Shown piece after piece: positions 23,626 through 38,394 of a DNA stretch of 64,000 bases. The stretch covers positions 23,022,934 to 23,086,933 of the forward strand of contig NC_080048.1 in the NCBI RefSeq assembly GCF_026212465.1, written 5' to 3'. Each line of letters opens with the position of its first letter. The first letter of the stretch is position 1. This stretch comes from Amaranthus tricolor (Eukaryota; Streptophyta; Magnoliopsida; Caryophyllales; Amaranthaceae). The notes beneath the pieces are model-generated. The model had not been told where the DNA came from. It saw only the letters and a program-made list of their open reading frames with translations, and did no database searches. Made by a program: the position numbers and the translations under genes.

Positions 23626-23658
23626 TTGGGGTAGTAATAGCTCATTAGTGTAGTAATG

Positions 23659-25590
<1,932 letters not shown>

Positions 25591-25592
25591 AA

Positions 25593-26202
25593 TGTAACAC
25601 TCGAAATTCCTTTATTCCCTTGCGGATTTGGTTCCGTATAGAGGGTCTGAAATTCAAGGGTGTTTCAAACAAACTTAATAAAGTTCCATTACCGTCAGTT
25701 GAAGAGACTTATGCTCACATCAGGAGAGAAATTTCAAGGAGAGAGATCTTGACCAAAAAACAATCATCGGGGTATGACCCCCTAGGAATCGGTAGTAGGC
25801 TTGTCACAAAAGAACCCTCATCAGAGTTTAACTCCTCACGAACTGGTGTTGGATTAATCACAAAACCAAAACGTACAGGGGATCATTCAAGCGAGATGAA
25901 GAGGATAAAAATAACCTCCATTGTACTCACTATGGTAGAAATCAACACACCAAAGAGGGGTGTTTCAAGATCATCGGACTTCCAGAGTGGTGGCAAGAGC
26001 TCTAAGACCGAAAAAAGGGAAAAGAGATGGCCGACAACCGAACAGTAGAAGGGCCGATGAAAGGAAGAAGGGATCTCATGCTTTTTTGGGCATCGAACAC
26101 TTACCCAGTGAAGAATTAAAGGATGCATCCATGGCTGCGATGAATAAAGAACAAGGTAAAAGAGAGAGAGAGAAGAAGGATGGGAAGAAACGACTCAAAT
26201 GA
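25593..26202 (+). pseudogene. Copia-2 gag remnant
   Basis: After a possible LTR start (TGTAACACTCGAAATTCC at 25593) the DNA encodes a gag C-terminal region: SVEETYAHIRREISRREIL, then a CCHC-type knuckle read near 25933 as CTHYGRNQHTKEGC. The second Cys of the knuckle is Tyr, so zinc binding is lost. It continues as FKIIGLPEWWQ in a shifted frame and then a Lys/Glu-rich stretch. Several frameshifts are present. The family belongs to plant Copia elements; I do not assign the lineage. The N-terminal part of gag is absent or lies in the AT tract region. Confidence 0.75.
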
Positions 26203-26383
26203 ATCGTGAAACACAAACCCCTCACACCCTCTTTCCTTTTATATCCCTACACAACAAATAACCAAAATACCCCTAAACCCTTTTTCCACCCATTCACCCA
26301 AAAACCCACAAAAAAAAAAATCCAAATACCCACTTTGCCTTAAATAGCCTTACCAAAAATTCTTTTAAACCAAAAACTACCAA

Positions 26384-27230
26384 GTGGATTTTTGATTGTG
26401 GGGGCTACAGACACTATGATCCATGACAAAAATGAGTTGAAGCTTTTATGATTGTGCATTCAGATGTTGGGGGTCCTGTTCCTGATGGAGGCACCTCTTG
26501 TTTTTCGTACTTTCTTTTATTTATTGATGATTGCACTAGAATGAGTTGGGTGTATTTTATCAAACATACATTTGATGTTTATAATGTCTTCACTAAATTT
26601 CATAAACTTATTCTTACATAGTTCCAAACAAAAATTCGCATTCTTCGTTCTGATAATGGGGGGAATATATAATCATAAAATGCAAAATGTTTTCTCTGAA
26701 CTAGTTCTTATACACCAAACTTCATGTTCTAATACCCCCCTAACAAAATGGAATTGCTGAAAGGAAAAATAGAACCCTTCACAACATAGCTCGATCCATC
26801 ATGATTAAATCTTCAGCCCGCACTACATTATGGCCCGAAGCCATTGCAACTACAAACTAAATCACAAACCGTCTTCCCACAAAAAGCCTTAACTATAAAA
26901 CTCCTCTTGATACCCTTTCTTTACACTCAAAAGTTCGACCAACCCATTCCCTATCTCCCCGAATATTCGGATGTGTTGTCTATGTCCATCTCCCAAAACA
27001 AAATTGTACCAAGTTGGAACCTCAAGCAGTCAAATGTGTCTTTGTTGGGTATGGAGTACATCAAAAGAAATATAGATGCTTCAATCCTATCACAAATCAC
27101 ATTTACACTACCTTGAATTGTGATTTCCATGAAAACTCCTACTACTATCACCACCTTAGATGTCAAGGGGAGAAACAGACCACGAACGATCTAAGTTGGC
27201 TTATATTTCACACAGGCTCCAAATAACAAG
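26384..27230 (+). pseudogene. Copia-2 protease active site and integrase remnant
   Basis: Near 26384 WIFDCG followed, after one extra G, by ATDTM marks the protease active-site loop of a Copia element (the second position Ser is Cys). From 26456 HSDVGGPVPDGG, then FIDDCTRMSWVYF and ILRSDNGG, show the integrase core; FIDD and SDNG hold two of the DDE residues. The C-terminal integrase phrase KCVFVGYGVHQKKYRCFNP lies at 27030-27085. Stops at about 26620 and 26758, and several frameshifts, show it is dead. It would have inserted element cDNA into the chromosome. Confidence 0.8.
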
Positions 27231-27379
27231 CTGGAAATACCCCCAAGATTGGTTCTGAAACACTAGTACAACATCTTTCACTACCACAATCTTCATTCCC
27301 ACTGTCTAGTGATCCTTCTATGAAGGTAAAACAAACTACTTTTAATCCCTCTAACAGTGGTGAAAATTGCCTATTATTG

Positions 27380-28975
27380 AGATACAGGAAAATGAAGAAG
27401 CAACAAAAACAGCCCCTGAAACAAGAATAGAGTCGACCGAGCACAAACTACCTCCAAGAAGCACGAGAGGGATTCCTCCCAAATGGTATGATCCGGAATA
27501 TGAGGCCCAACAATCAAAATATCCAATTAGTAACAATCTTAAGAGGATTTGTCTGAGATAGCCAGAGCCTTCCGAACTGTTATTTACTCATAAAGGATTC
27601 CCACAATAGTTGAAGAAGCTCTTAAAAGAAAAAATCGAAAACAAGCAATGGAAGTTGAAATTAGTGCTCTTAACAAAAATGGAACATAGGAAAAATGCAC
27701 AATTCCTAAAGGAGAAAAGGTAGTAGGCTATAAATGAGTGTTCACAATAAAATACAGATGTGATGAAACAATTGAAAGATATAAAGCACGTCTAGTTACA
27801 AAAGGATACACATAGACATATGGGATTGACTATTGAGAAACATTCTCTCCAGTAGCCAAGATTGAAAATGAAATCAGTTCGATGTTAAGAATGTCTTTCT
27901 CCATGGAGAAATACGAGAAGAAGTTTTTATGCAAGCACCCCCTGGTTTCTCCTAAAACTTCTCCCAAAATGAAGGATGTAAGCTTTGAAAGGCCCTGTAT
28001 GGCCTGAAAAAATCTCCCCGGGCATGGTTTAGCAGGTTTACCTCTGCTATGAAGAGATTTGGCTATCACCAAAGCAATTCAGACCACACACTCTTCCTTA
28101 AAAGAAGAAGAGACTTGATAATATGCCTTATCATATATGTGAATGATATAATCATCACAGGAAATAAAAGAAAGCAGATAGGGATATTAAAAGAGAAATT
28201 GTTCAATGAATTTGAGATGAAGGATCTAGGAAGACTCAAATACTTCCTAGGGATTGAAGTGCTCAGGTCAAATGAAGGGATCTTCATATGTCAAAGGAAA
28301 TATATTTTAGATTTGATCGCAGAAAGTGGAATGCTAGAATGTAAACCTACAGATACTCCCATTGTAGTAAATCATGGCCTTCAAACAGTTCAAGGAGGAG
28401 AAGCAGAAAACCATGAACAATCTCAAAAACTGGTAGGGAAATTGATTTATCTCTCACACATCCATCTAGACATTGCATATGCAGTTGGGATTGTGAGTAG
28501 ATTTATGCACCGGCCTCAGATTCATCATATGGAAGCAGCCCTCAAGATCTTCAGGTACTTAAAGGGGACATCTAGAAAAGGGATAATATTTCGAAGAAAT
28601 CAACATCTCAGACTACAAGCATACACAGATTCAAACTGCGCAGAAGACAGAGATGACAAAAAATCAACATTTGGGTACTTCACACTCGTAGGAGGAAAAC
28701 TAGTTACATGGAGAAGTAAAAAACTGAGATATTGTGGATTAGAAACTCCTCACAAAACTTGTATTTCATCAAAACAATAGTTGTGAGCTGAATTTTGACA
28801 ATAAAGCAGCAATAAGCATATCTGAGAATGCAGTCCAACACGATAGAATAAAACATGTGGAGGTTGACAGACACTTCATAAAAGAGAAACTTGAGGGTAA
28901 GATAACATATTTCGTTTGTTAAATCCAAATAACAATTGGCAGATATCTTAACCAAGGCAGTCGAAGCAGAATAAT
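27380..28975 (+). pseudogene. Copia-2 reverse transcriptase and RNase H remnant
   Basis: RT begins near 27470 (RGIPPKWYDPEYEAQQ) and runs through GYK, YKARLVTKGYT and ETFSPVAKI with stops at about 27736, 27813 and 27835. The active-site box at 28132-28170 reads YVNDIII, with the catalytic first Asp of YVDD replaced by Asn. The longest open segment is 28049-28780, carrying EFEMKDLGRLKYFLGIEV and RPQIHHMEAALKIFRYL, then RNase H AYTDSNCAEDRDDKKST. RNase H ends in damaged frames at 28780-28975 ([31 protein letters not shown]). The copy is clearly inactive. Confidence 0.88.
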
Positions 28976-29006
28976 TTCACGATACTCTTCACAAGTTGGG
29001 CGTTAG

Positions 29007-29735
29007 TAGGGATGGTCATGGGGCGGGTCTGGAGCGGGTCTGGCCAGACCCGGACCCGGACCCTATTTTTTTTTTTGGATCCAGACCCGGATCCGGACCC
29101 TAAGGGTCTAAAATTTTCAGACCCGGACCCGGACCCTACGGGTCTGACAGGGTCTAGGGTCCTTAATGGGTCTTATACAAAGCTTCTTTGATTTGTGAAA
29201 ATTGAACCTTTTTCGAGTTTTTTTGTATTTTTGTAACCAACTTATTATCGTATTACTAATACTTGTTCGAGTCCATGAAATTCAAATACAAAATATATCA
29301 TATTACAAAATAATTAGATTATATCCCGTCAACAAAATTGTTTGAAAAAGTTACCATATCTTGAACATTTCTGAACAAGAAGGATATGAAAATAGAGCAA
29401 AGCAGTCAGTGGAAGACCAACACTGTAATCTCAGTAAGAGGAGGCAACGCAAGGCTTATAAAAGTAAATAATTGAGAATGAGAATGGCCCACTCCCACTC
29501 CCACGCCCATCCATTCATAATATCATAATTCAAAAACATAAAATTTAAAATTTAAAATTTAAAAGTTTAGGGTCCGGGTCTTCACCTTAGGACCCGGACC
29601 CGGACCCGTCAAAAAAAATTTGGATCCAGACCCGGACCCGGATCCGACGGGTCTCAAAAATTAAGACCCAGACCCTTAAAAAAGGGACGGGTCCGGGGCG
29701 GGTCCCACAGGGTCCTGGACCCATGACCATCCCTA
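29007..29735. mobile_element. Non-autonomous hAT element (729 bp)
   Basis: Ends are inverted repeats: TAGGGATGGTCATGGGGCGG on the left, and TAGGGATGGTCATGGGTCCA read inward from the right. Flanking 8-mers are GGCGTTAG (28999-29006) and GGAGTTAG (29736-29743), a target duplication with one mismatch. Both ends hold dense GGACCCGGACCC words on either strand. The AT-rich middle has no coding potential, so it must have been moved by a transposase made elsewhere. It lies in the 3' end of Copia-2; removing it rejoins 'ttgggcgttagagatcccac', which continues the retrotransposon. Confidence 0.92.
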
Positions 29736-29758
29736 GGAGTTAGAGATCCCACGGTTCA

Positions 29759-29918
29759 ACTTGAGGGGGAAGGAAGGAAAAGAATAATCAAATATAATCA
29801 AATCTTTCAAATCTTATTATTCTTGTACATTACCATTTTTATCAAGATACTTAGTATCAATTAGGAAGATTGCAATATCGTAATTATCGGAAGTATGTAG
29901 CTATATAAACTCAGCCTT
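29759..29918 (+). repeat. Copia-2 polypurine tract and 3' LTR start
   Basis: A purine run with the core GAGGGGGAAGGAAGGAAAAG at about 29763-29782 follows the RNase H tail, the expected polypurine tract. The AT-rich sequence after it has a TATA-like box (CTATATAAAC, 29901-29910), as in a short Copia LTR. It stops at 29918, where a different element end begins. No matching 5' LTR was found. Confidence 0.5.
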
Positions 29919-30190
29919 CACTACAAAAAAAGGACAACTTTCCGACTAAAACCCACCGACTAACCCCAAACAGTCGGAAATTACCGACTGACAGGCGTTA
30001 GCCGGAATTTCTGACTAAAGTGTGACTGAATCAGTTTTTGGTTGGAATTTTAAGTTAAAAAAATACAATAAAAATTTTAAAATTGAAAGTCTCCAACGAA
30101 TTTCCTACATAATTTTTGTCGGAACAATTTCGGACCGAATTTCCACTAAAATTCAGTCGGAAAGTCTTTTCACAAGTTTGTGATAATTAA
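29919..30190 (+). mobile_element. Left end fragment of another CACTA-like element
   Basis: CACTACAAAAAAAGGACAAC starts here, followed by words such as 'ccgacta', 'cagtcgg' and 'gtcggaa' repeated in both orientations, a CACTA-type terminus with subterminal repeats. No matching right end (TTTTTTTGTAGTG) was found in the window, so it is a truncated end or a small element whose other end is lost. It abuts the Copia-2 LTR. Confidence 0.45.
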
Positions 30191-30479
30191 CTTGGTTTGT
30201 CTGACAGCTTTATCTAGTTGGTTTGGAATTTCCAGAAAATTGAATAGAAAGATGAAGTAATAGTATATGATATAAGAACAAAAGATACAACTATTAATTT
30301 AGTTTGGTTTATACTAACTTAATTTGCTTAAATGCACTACGTATTTCTGTTTATTTTGTTTAAGTTGTCCTATTAGTTTAATTTGTCAAACTCAAAAAGT
30401 ATATTTGTCTGATTAGTTTAATTTGTTAAATTTATTAGACTGTATCTCCTGCTATTTGTGTATTATTATATTATCTCTC

Positions 30480-31410
<931 letters not shown>

Positions 31411-32570
31411 GCAAAGAGATGATCGAATGCAACAAGAAGGGGGGGTGAATTGCTGTGTATTAAGCTTAAGATTTTTGCTTATAATTTTGCGGATTTATCA
31501 CAATAAAATAAAACTTAAACTTAAAGTGAAGAAGATAAAAGGAGACAAAGATTTTACGTGGAAACCTTCTTGGCCTAATAAGAAGAAAAAACCACGACCC
31601 CTCGGGATTTCAAAATTCTTACTATGTTTTAGGCAATCAATTACAATCACATAAAACAATTTGCTTCACTTGAAGCTTCTCTATTCTAGGCCTATTTCTC
31701 TTCCTCTTCTCTTTCTCCTTCTCTTTCTCTTCTCACGCTTCTCTTGAAGCTTCTCTATTCCCCTAGACTTCCCTTAAGTCTAGTTACAACAAAACACACA
31801 AATACCCTTACAAGGCCGAATTCTCAAGAGGATAAAAATTAAATAGTTGCTTTAAGAAAAAATATAATAAATTAATTGGCATGAGATAGTTGAAAATATA
31901 TTTTTTAATAGATCTCCTTTATTGGACACTCTTGGATTATCGATTCAATCAAGAAGTACTTCTACTTATAGAGCAAAATACCGTAACATAATGAGTATGA
32001 TAACTTCGAATTATCCCTTGATCATAAAATAAAGGAGGAGTTACTTGGAATGGATGAATATGCTGCCACGGTTATTATTCTCTAAAAATAGAGTTGCGGT
32101 TCCTTCATACTAAAAATAGTATAGGAGCCAAATTTGTGATCCTTATTAACCGAAGACTTTTTCTCAACAAAGAATATGTCTTTAGCATAATTTTTAGGCG
32201 TCTAAAAATAGCTTTTGCCAATTAATAAAATAATTAAATTAAGCAACTGATTTAACTCTTAACCGTTACATCAACTAAAAAATAGAAAAAAAAATTATTT
32301 GCAGTTTTCCAGCCGATGTGTTCTCCAGACTTGCAACGTAGGAACAGTGTACTGTCTCCATCTACAACTTCCGTCAGATTGTCAACTTTGGGAACAGTAG
32401 ACAGCCTATCTACTTTTAACATCCTAAGCATTTATCTAGCTTCTTGGGTATTTACGACACGTACAACCTCCATGAACCAAGTCATAGGCTTCATCAACGA
32501 TTTTGACAAAATCGGATATTTACCTACAAAACAATCTCTAAAACATGTTTGTTTATTTAAAAGTGAAGTC
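31411..32570 (+). repeat. LTR-like fragment (SIRE/Maximus-style)
   Basis: It contains 'gggggggtgaattgctgtg' (31440), 'ttttacgtggaaacc' (31551) and 'cgacccctcgggatttca' (31595), resembling phrases in plant Maximus/SIRE-type LTR or leader DNA; a weaker counterpart occurs near 5630. CT-rich stretches follow at 31680-31780. No protein domain is seen. It sits between two halves of the TAA/minisatellite tract. The boundaries are approximate. Confidence 0.35.
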
Positions 32571-32571
32571 A

Positions 32572-33734
32572 TTATAGCAAAATATCAATGGTACCCACGT
32601 TAATTCCAATGGTACCCCCCCAACTAAATGCTAATTACAACCGTGACACTATTTTACTTTTTTCCGTTAAATGCCCGTTAAATCTCGAATGTGACCTAAC
32701 CATGGTTAGTTTCTTCTTCTTCCCTTTTCCCACTCCTCTTCCTGCTCTCCTTCCATGGCTGCTTCATCTCAAGCCCGACAATGATCAACCCGAATATGTA
32801 GAAAGTACCAGCTGTTTCCTCCACTCCTCCCTAAGTCTTCCTTCTTAATTCCCCCTCTTAATATATACTCTTTTCTTCTTCCTTACTCCAATCTTTTACC
32901 ACTTTCTTCTTTCTCTATCTTCCTCTGTTTTTTCCTAAATTAATCAAGCTTTGAGCTTTCTCATTAATGGCTGACTATGAAACCCTAACCCACTGAAACC
33001 CACTTTTAAAACTGTAAATTTAGCTTAATGAAGCTTTACCCACATAAACTTGACCTCTCTCAAAATTCCATTTCAGGGTCTTTCCTTGATTTGTCAAAGT
33101 TTAGTTCTTGTTCTTCATTATCAAGTTTGAATCTTTCCTTCAATTTATTGGATTCTTCTAAGGATTTGAAAGGGGCTCATTTTGGGCTTTCTCTCAAAAC
33201 TTTGGATGTTTCTTTAAATCATTTATCTGGGCAACAAGTTCTTCTATGGGTGTTCTCTCATGGTTATGAGAAGTTAACCCGCTTAGCTTTAAAGGGGAAT
33301 TAGTTACAAGGAACATTTTCTCTTAATGGGTTTTCTAATTTGGAGTATTTGGATCTTTCTTCCAATAATATATCAAGTTCCATACCAAATTTTGGGGAAA
33401 ATTGTCCTAACTTGAAGTACCTTGATTTATCTTTAAATAAATTTAATGGAAGAATTGATGATAATGTACTTGTTGGGTGTAACAGTTTGAGCTTCTTGAA
33501 TGTCTCTGGAACAACTCGTTTTATGGTGAAAATCCCACCTGAGATGAAGTAGCCATGGAAGGAGAGAAGGAAGAGGAGAGAGAAACTAACCATGGTTTGG
33601 TAATTCGAGATTTAACGGTAACTTAACGGAAAAATGATTAATAGTGTCACGGTTATAATTAGCATATAGTTGGGGGTACCATTGAAATTAACTGGGGTAC
33701 CATTGATATATTGCTATAGTACAGGGGTACCATT
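32572..33734 (+). mobile_element. Long-TIR element carrying a captured host gene fragment
   Basis: Long inverted repeats face each other at 32572-32717 and about 33585-33719. Left words ATAGCAAAATATCAATGGTA and AACCATGGTTAGTTTC match, in inverse, TATTGCTATAGT and GAAACTAACCATGG on the right, and the 130-140 bp between align with few changes. Long TIRs around non-transposon coding DNA are the mark of Pack-MULE-type elements. The interior encodes leucine-rich repeats (see next entry). The outer ends are ragged: the right side has an extra 'acaggggtaccattg', and I could not identify a 9-11 bp target duplication, so the superfamily remains inferred. Confidence 0.7.
33028..33552 (+). pseudogene. 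BRI1-like leucine-rich-repeat receptor fragment
   Basis: About six leucine-rich repeats are read in one frame: LDLSQNSISGSFLDLSKF, LNLSFNLLDSSKDLKGAHF, LKTLDVSLNHLSG, LTRLALKGN, LEYLDLSSNNISSSIPNF and LKYLDLSLNKFNGRI. The order and wording (GQQVLLWVFSHGYEKL between repeats) match the ectodomain of the brassinosteroid receptor BRI1 and its BRL relatives in plants. TAG at 33301-33303 interrupts it, and two small compensating frame changes lie near 33505-33530 (SGTTRFMVKIPP). No island domain, transmembrane segment or kinase is present. It lies between long inverted repeats, so it looks like a captured, non-functional fragment. The upstream 32940-33020 may also be receptor-derived. Confidence 0.75.
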
Positions 33735-33768
<34 letters not shown>

Positions 33769-33860
33769 TAATAATAATAATAATAAATTAGACGACTAAT
33801 ATGAGTAATAATATACTATACAACTAATAGTATACTACTGAGACACTAAAACGACTAATC

Positions 33861-33954
<94 letters not shown>

Positions 33955-33985
33955 TAATAATAATAATAATACATTTAGTGGTAGG
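33735..33985. repeat. (TAA)n and minisatellite tract, right part
   Basis: (TAA)n/(AAT)n runs at 33738-33785 and 33862-33970 flank 'gacgactaatatgagtaata', the same degenerate words seen at 30490-31190. The two tracts were probably one, split by the LTR-like fragment and the long-TIR element. Confidence 0.85.
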
Positions 33986-34535
33986 AGTATAGAGGTGTTC
34001 ATTCGGGTGATCGGGTCGGTTTTGGACGAGTGTCGTTCGATTCGGTTGTATTTCAAATTGGTTATTTTTCGGATACGTATTACGACGGGTGATACTCGGG
34101 TTGAGTCGGTTAGTCACGGTTCGGTTTAAGATCGATTATTCGAGTTATCGGGTTAGCATCCGTTTGGTGTCGGTTGAAGTTCGAGTCGAGTGTCAATGGG
34201 GCTCGGGTTGTCAACGACTAATAATTTGTTTGGTTTTACCGCTTACAGATCAGGTTCGGGTACTTTTCAAGTAGAAATTAGCTACGATTTACTAATTACT
34301 ATCGCTCGAGTCAATATCAGATTAAGTTAGTCATTTTTAATTGATGAAAAAGATTCCCTTTACTTAAAGCAAAATAGTTAAAATGCAAATCAATTAGTGA
34401 TTATATTACACTGTTACTTTTACTTGTTTGACAATAAATTAAAATTATAGTTCTATCATTTTTCATGTAATTTGATTAAAGTAGTTAAATAAACATTGAC
34501 AATTGATTATTAACTCTAAATATATGAAACCATGT

Positions 34536-36285
<1,750 letters not shown>

Positions 36286-36636
36286 CATGTATTTATAAAA
36301 TTTAATTTATCAAAATATCAATCACTTTATTAGATTAATTAATAAGATGATTGAATATGAGTCGAGCATAGTTCTATGTTAAATAGGGGTTCAGGTTTAC
36401 AATAGTTCAATTCAAAATTCGTTCGGGTTAAGCCGGTTTTAGCCGGATTGCGTTCGGCTTCAAGCATGATTCAGGTCGGCTATGGCACGGGTCAGTCACT
36501 ACTAGATTCGGGTAATCTCGGTTAATGGTTATATGTCAGTTACAAAAATTGGTCACAGCTTGGGTTTAGTTTTTCCATTTTCGGTTGTAAATTGGTTCAG
36601 GTAATGTTGGTTCGATAAACCTAAAAAAGGAACAAA

Positions 36637-37000
36637 CACTAGTGCAAAAAACGTATTTGCTGCGTATAATTTGCTGCGGTTTTTGTATATACGGAGCAAT
36701 AAATAGGAAAAAGAATAAGAAAAAAAACAATTAATTGTTGCGGTTTTAAGGCCTGACCGCAGCAAATACTCAGTAGCACAATTAATTGCTAGGGTTATGC
36801 TAAGGACCGCAGCAAATAAGTATTAAAATAAAAGTGAAGAAAAAATTTAAAGGCTGACAGACCCAACTCCGCGCCTCGCGGAGTGCCTTCTGACCCGGAA
36901 TAATTGCTGCGGTTTTGCTCTTGACCGCAGCAAATAACCCTTACACAGACCTTAATTGCTCCGGTTATCAAGGCCCGCAGCAAATAACTATTACATTTAA
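36637..37000 (+). repeat. CACTA-A left subterminal repeats
   Basis: The words 'attgctgcggtttt' and 'accgcagcaaataa' alternate in opposite orientation five or so times, as expected for TNP1-type binding sites. Within them lies a GC-rich perfect hairpin at 36867-36883 (CTCCGCG, CCT loop, CGCGGAG). The rest of 37000-37918 is leader DNA with CTTCATCTTC reiterations and AT-rich intron-like sequence, no gene. Confidence 0.75.
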
Positions 37001-37918
37001 TAAATTAAAACCCGCCATTTCAAATTTTTTTTTTTCACAAACTCGACTGTTCTCAAAACCCATTGAAAAAAAGCTTCATCTTCATCTTCATCTGCTTCAT
37101 TCCTCTTCTTCATCTTCACAAACGTAACAGCAAAGTTCTTCATCTTCACAAAGTTCTTCATCTTCATGTGCAAACTCGAAAAACGTGGTGTTATAACAGT
37201 TTATTCAAAGTTCTTCATCTTCTTGGTTCATAAACCCACGAAATTTAATACTTTGGTCTTGCTCATCTTCAAAACCCACGACATTAAGGTATTTTTTCTC
37301 CTTTTAATTTTTTAAGCATTTAAGTATTGCAAGATATTCATGAAAAAACTCGAAAATTATGGCAACCGTTTTCATACTAAATTTGTTTCTTTGTTTTTCG
37401 TTGTAGATAACATAACCCACGAAATCAAGGTAATTATATTTATTTTACTAATTTGAAAGTTCATATCTTTATTGTTTAACATGTAATTTAGTAATTTATT
37501 GAATTTTTGTTTGAATTGTTATTTGCAAATGATATGTTTTGCTTTTGCATGTATGCTACAGTATGCCGAATCTAGATATTATTTGAGCAAAATTTTACTA
37601 TTTGTGAATTTTACAATATTCAAGTTTATGTTATTAGTTTGTTAAATATTTGTGTAATTTGTTAAAAATGTGGTTTGTTGTTATAGTTATGTCTTTAACT
37701 ATTAGAATTAGAATATGACTTTATTTACAATGTAGTGCTGAATATTGAAGTATGAAGTATAGAATTAGAATATGAAGTATGTATATTTAGGGTTAAATAG
37801 ATTTGGTATAAATAAGTATATATTTTTTTAAGGTTAAATATGTTTGTTAGAAATAAGTGTATATGTTTAAAAGTTGTGTATTAATTTTGTTTTGAATCAA
37901 TTAATCACACTAATTAGG

Positions 37919-38196
37919 ATGACAAAAGATTGTTCTTGGATGTATGGAAGCATTGAATCGTCGGAATTTATTGATGGCGTATTAGAATTTCGTAGTATTG
38001 CGGCTAAACATCAAGTTAGGACGGGGGGAGTTGATTTTTATTGCCCATGTGTCAGTTTTGGCAATGTATCAAAGGTAGATAATGTTGATATCCTTAGGGA
38101 GCACATACTTCGACGTGGGTTTAGGCCTTAATATCATGTTTGGGTTTGGCATGGTGAGGAGAGAGTTTAAAATATTCAAGGTAGATAGTGTTGATA
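37919..38196 (+). pseudogene. CACTA-A first TNP2 exon (Transpos_assoc domain), truncated
   Basis: It begins MTKDCSWMYGSIESSEFIDG and has the Cys motif YCPCVSFGN, then ILREHILRRGFRP. This is the N-terminal Transpos_assoc domain of plant TNP2 proteins. TAA at 38129-38131 stands where the CACTA-B copy has CAA. The exon runs on as YHVWVWHGEE and breaks off near 38170-38197, where the sequence joins the satellite spacer. At the join, GGTAGATAGTGTTGATATCC (38179-38198) repeats an exon sequence 105 bp upstream (with one difference at 38074), a sign of template-switching repair. Confidence 0.85.
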
Positions 38197-38310
38197 TCCA
38201 AGTACCAAGATTCCATTTCCACTTTAGCCTAGGTCCTGGATGCATAGGTTTGGTCTCCACATGTCGTGCAACGTGGTCTGGTTGCTAGTTTGCTGCTGTG
38301 GTGTTCTGAA
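38197..38310 (+). repeat. Partial copy of the satellite spacer in CACTA-A
   Basis: This piece (accaagattccatttccact, tgcataggtttggtctccac, ctagtttgctgctgtg) matches, in plus orientation, the non-monomer part of the 878-bp satellite unit and the spacer in the CACTA-B intron (49290-49405). It directly abuts the deletion junction. So the spacer was part of the intronic array before the deletion. Confidence 0.9.
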
Positions 38311-38394
38311 GCCATGACCTGTTCTGTGAGTTCTGTATGCAGCCTAGGCAGCCTTGTGTGGGCTCATTTGGTATCTTCATTTGATACAACCACA

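Larger units (their letters stand above)
16584..23658 (+). mobile_element. CACTA (En/Spm-type) transposon CACTA-1
   Basis: The left end reads CACTACTACAATAACGAGC. The right end, read inward, is CATTACTACACTAATGAGC, matching at 16 of 19 positions, with the outer CACTA changed to CATTA. Flanking triplets are ACA (left) and GCA (right), an imperfect 3-bp target duplication. Both ends have arrays of subterminal motifs related to 'attgctacggtta' and 'accgtcgcaataga' (16600-16712 plus 19380-19435 on the left, 23325-23620 on the right), as is usual for CACTA. The 7075-bp span includes a later 2.66-kb solo LTR. Internally it has a stump of TNP2 and a nearly complete TNP1-like gene, so it lacks its own full transposase. 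Confidence 0.85.

Noticed and set aside
25593..25640. TGTAACACTCG as a sure 5' LTR of Copia-2
   Set aside because: It resembles gypsy-type LTR starts and has no matching 3' copy. Only about 50 bases separate it from gag sequence, so it is left as a possible LTR fragment.
33028..33552. Functional receptor gene
   Set aside because: There is a TAG, a frame change, no membrane or kinase part, and it sits within inverted repeats; it is a captured fragment.
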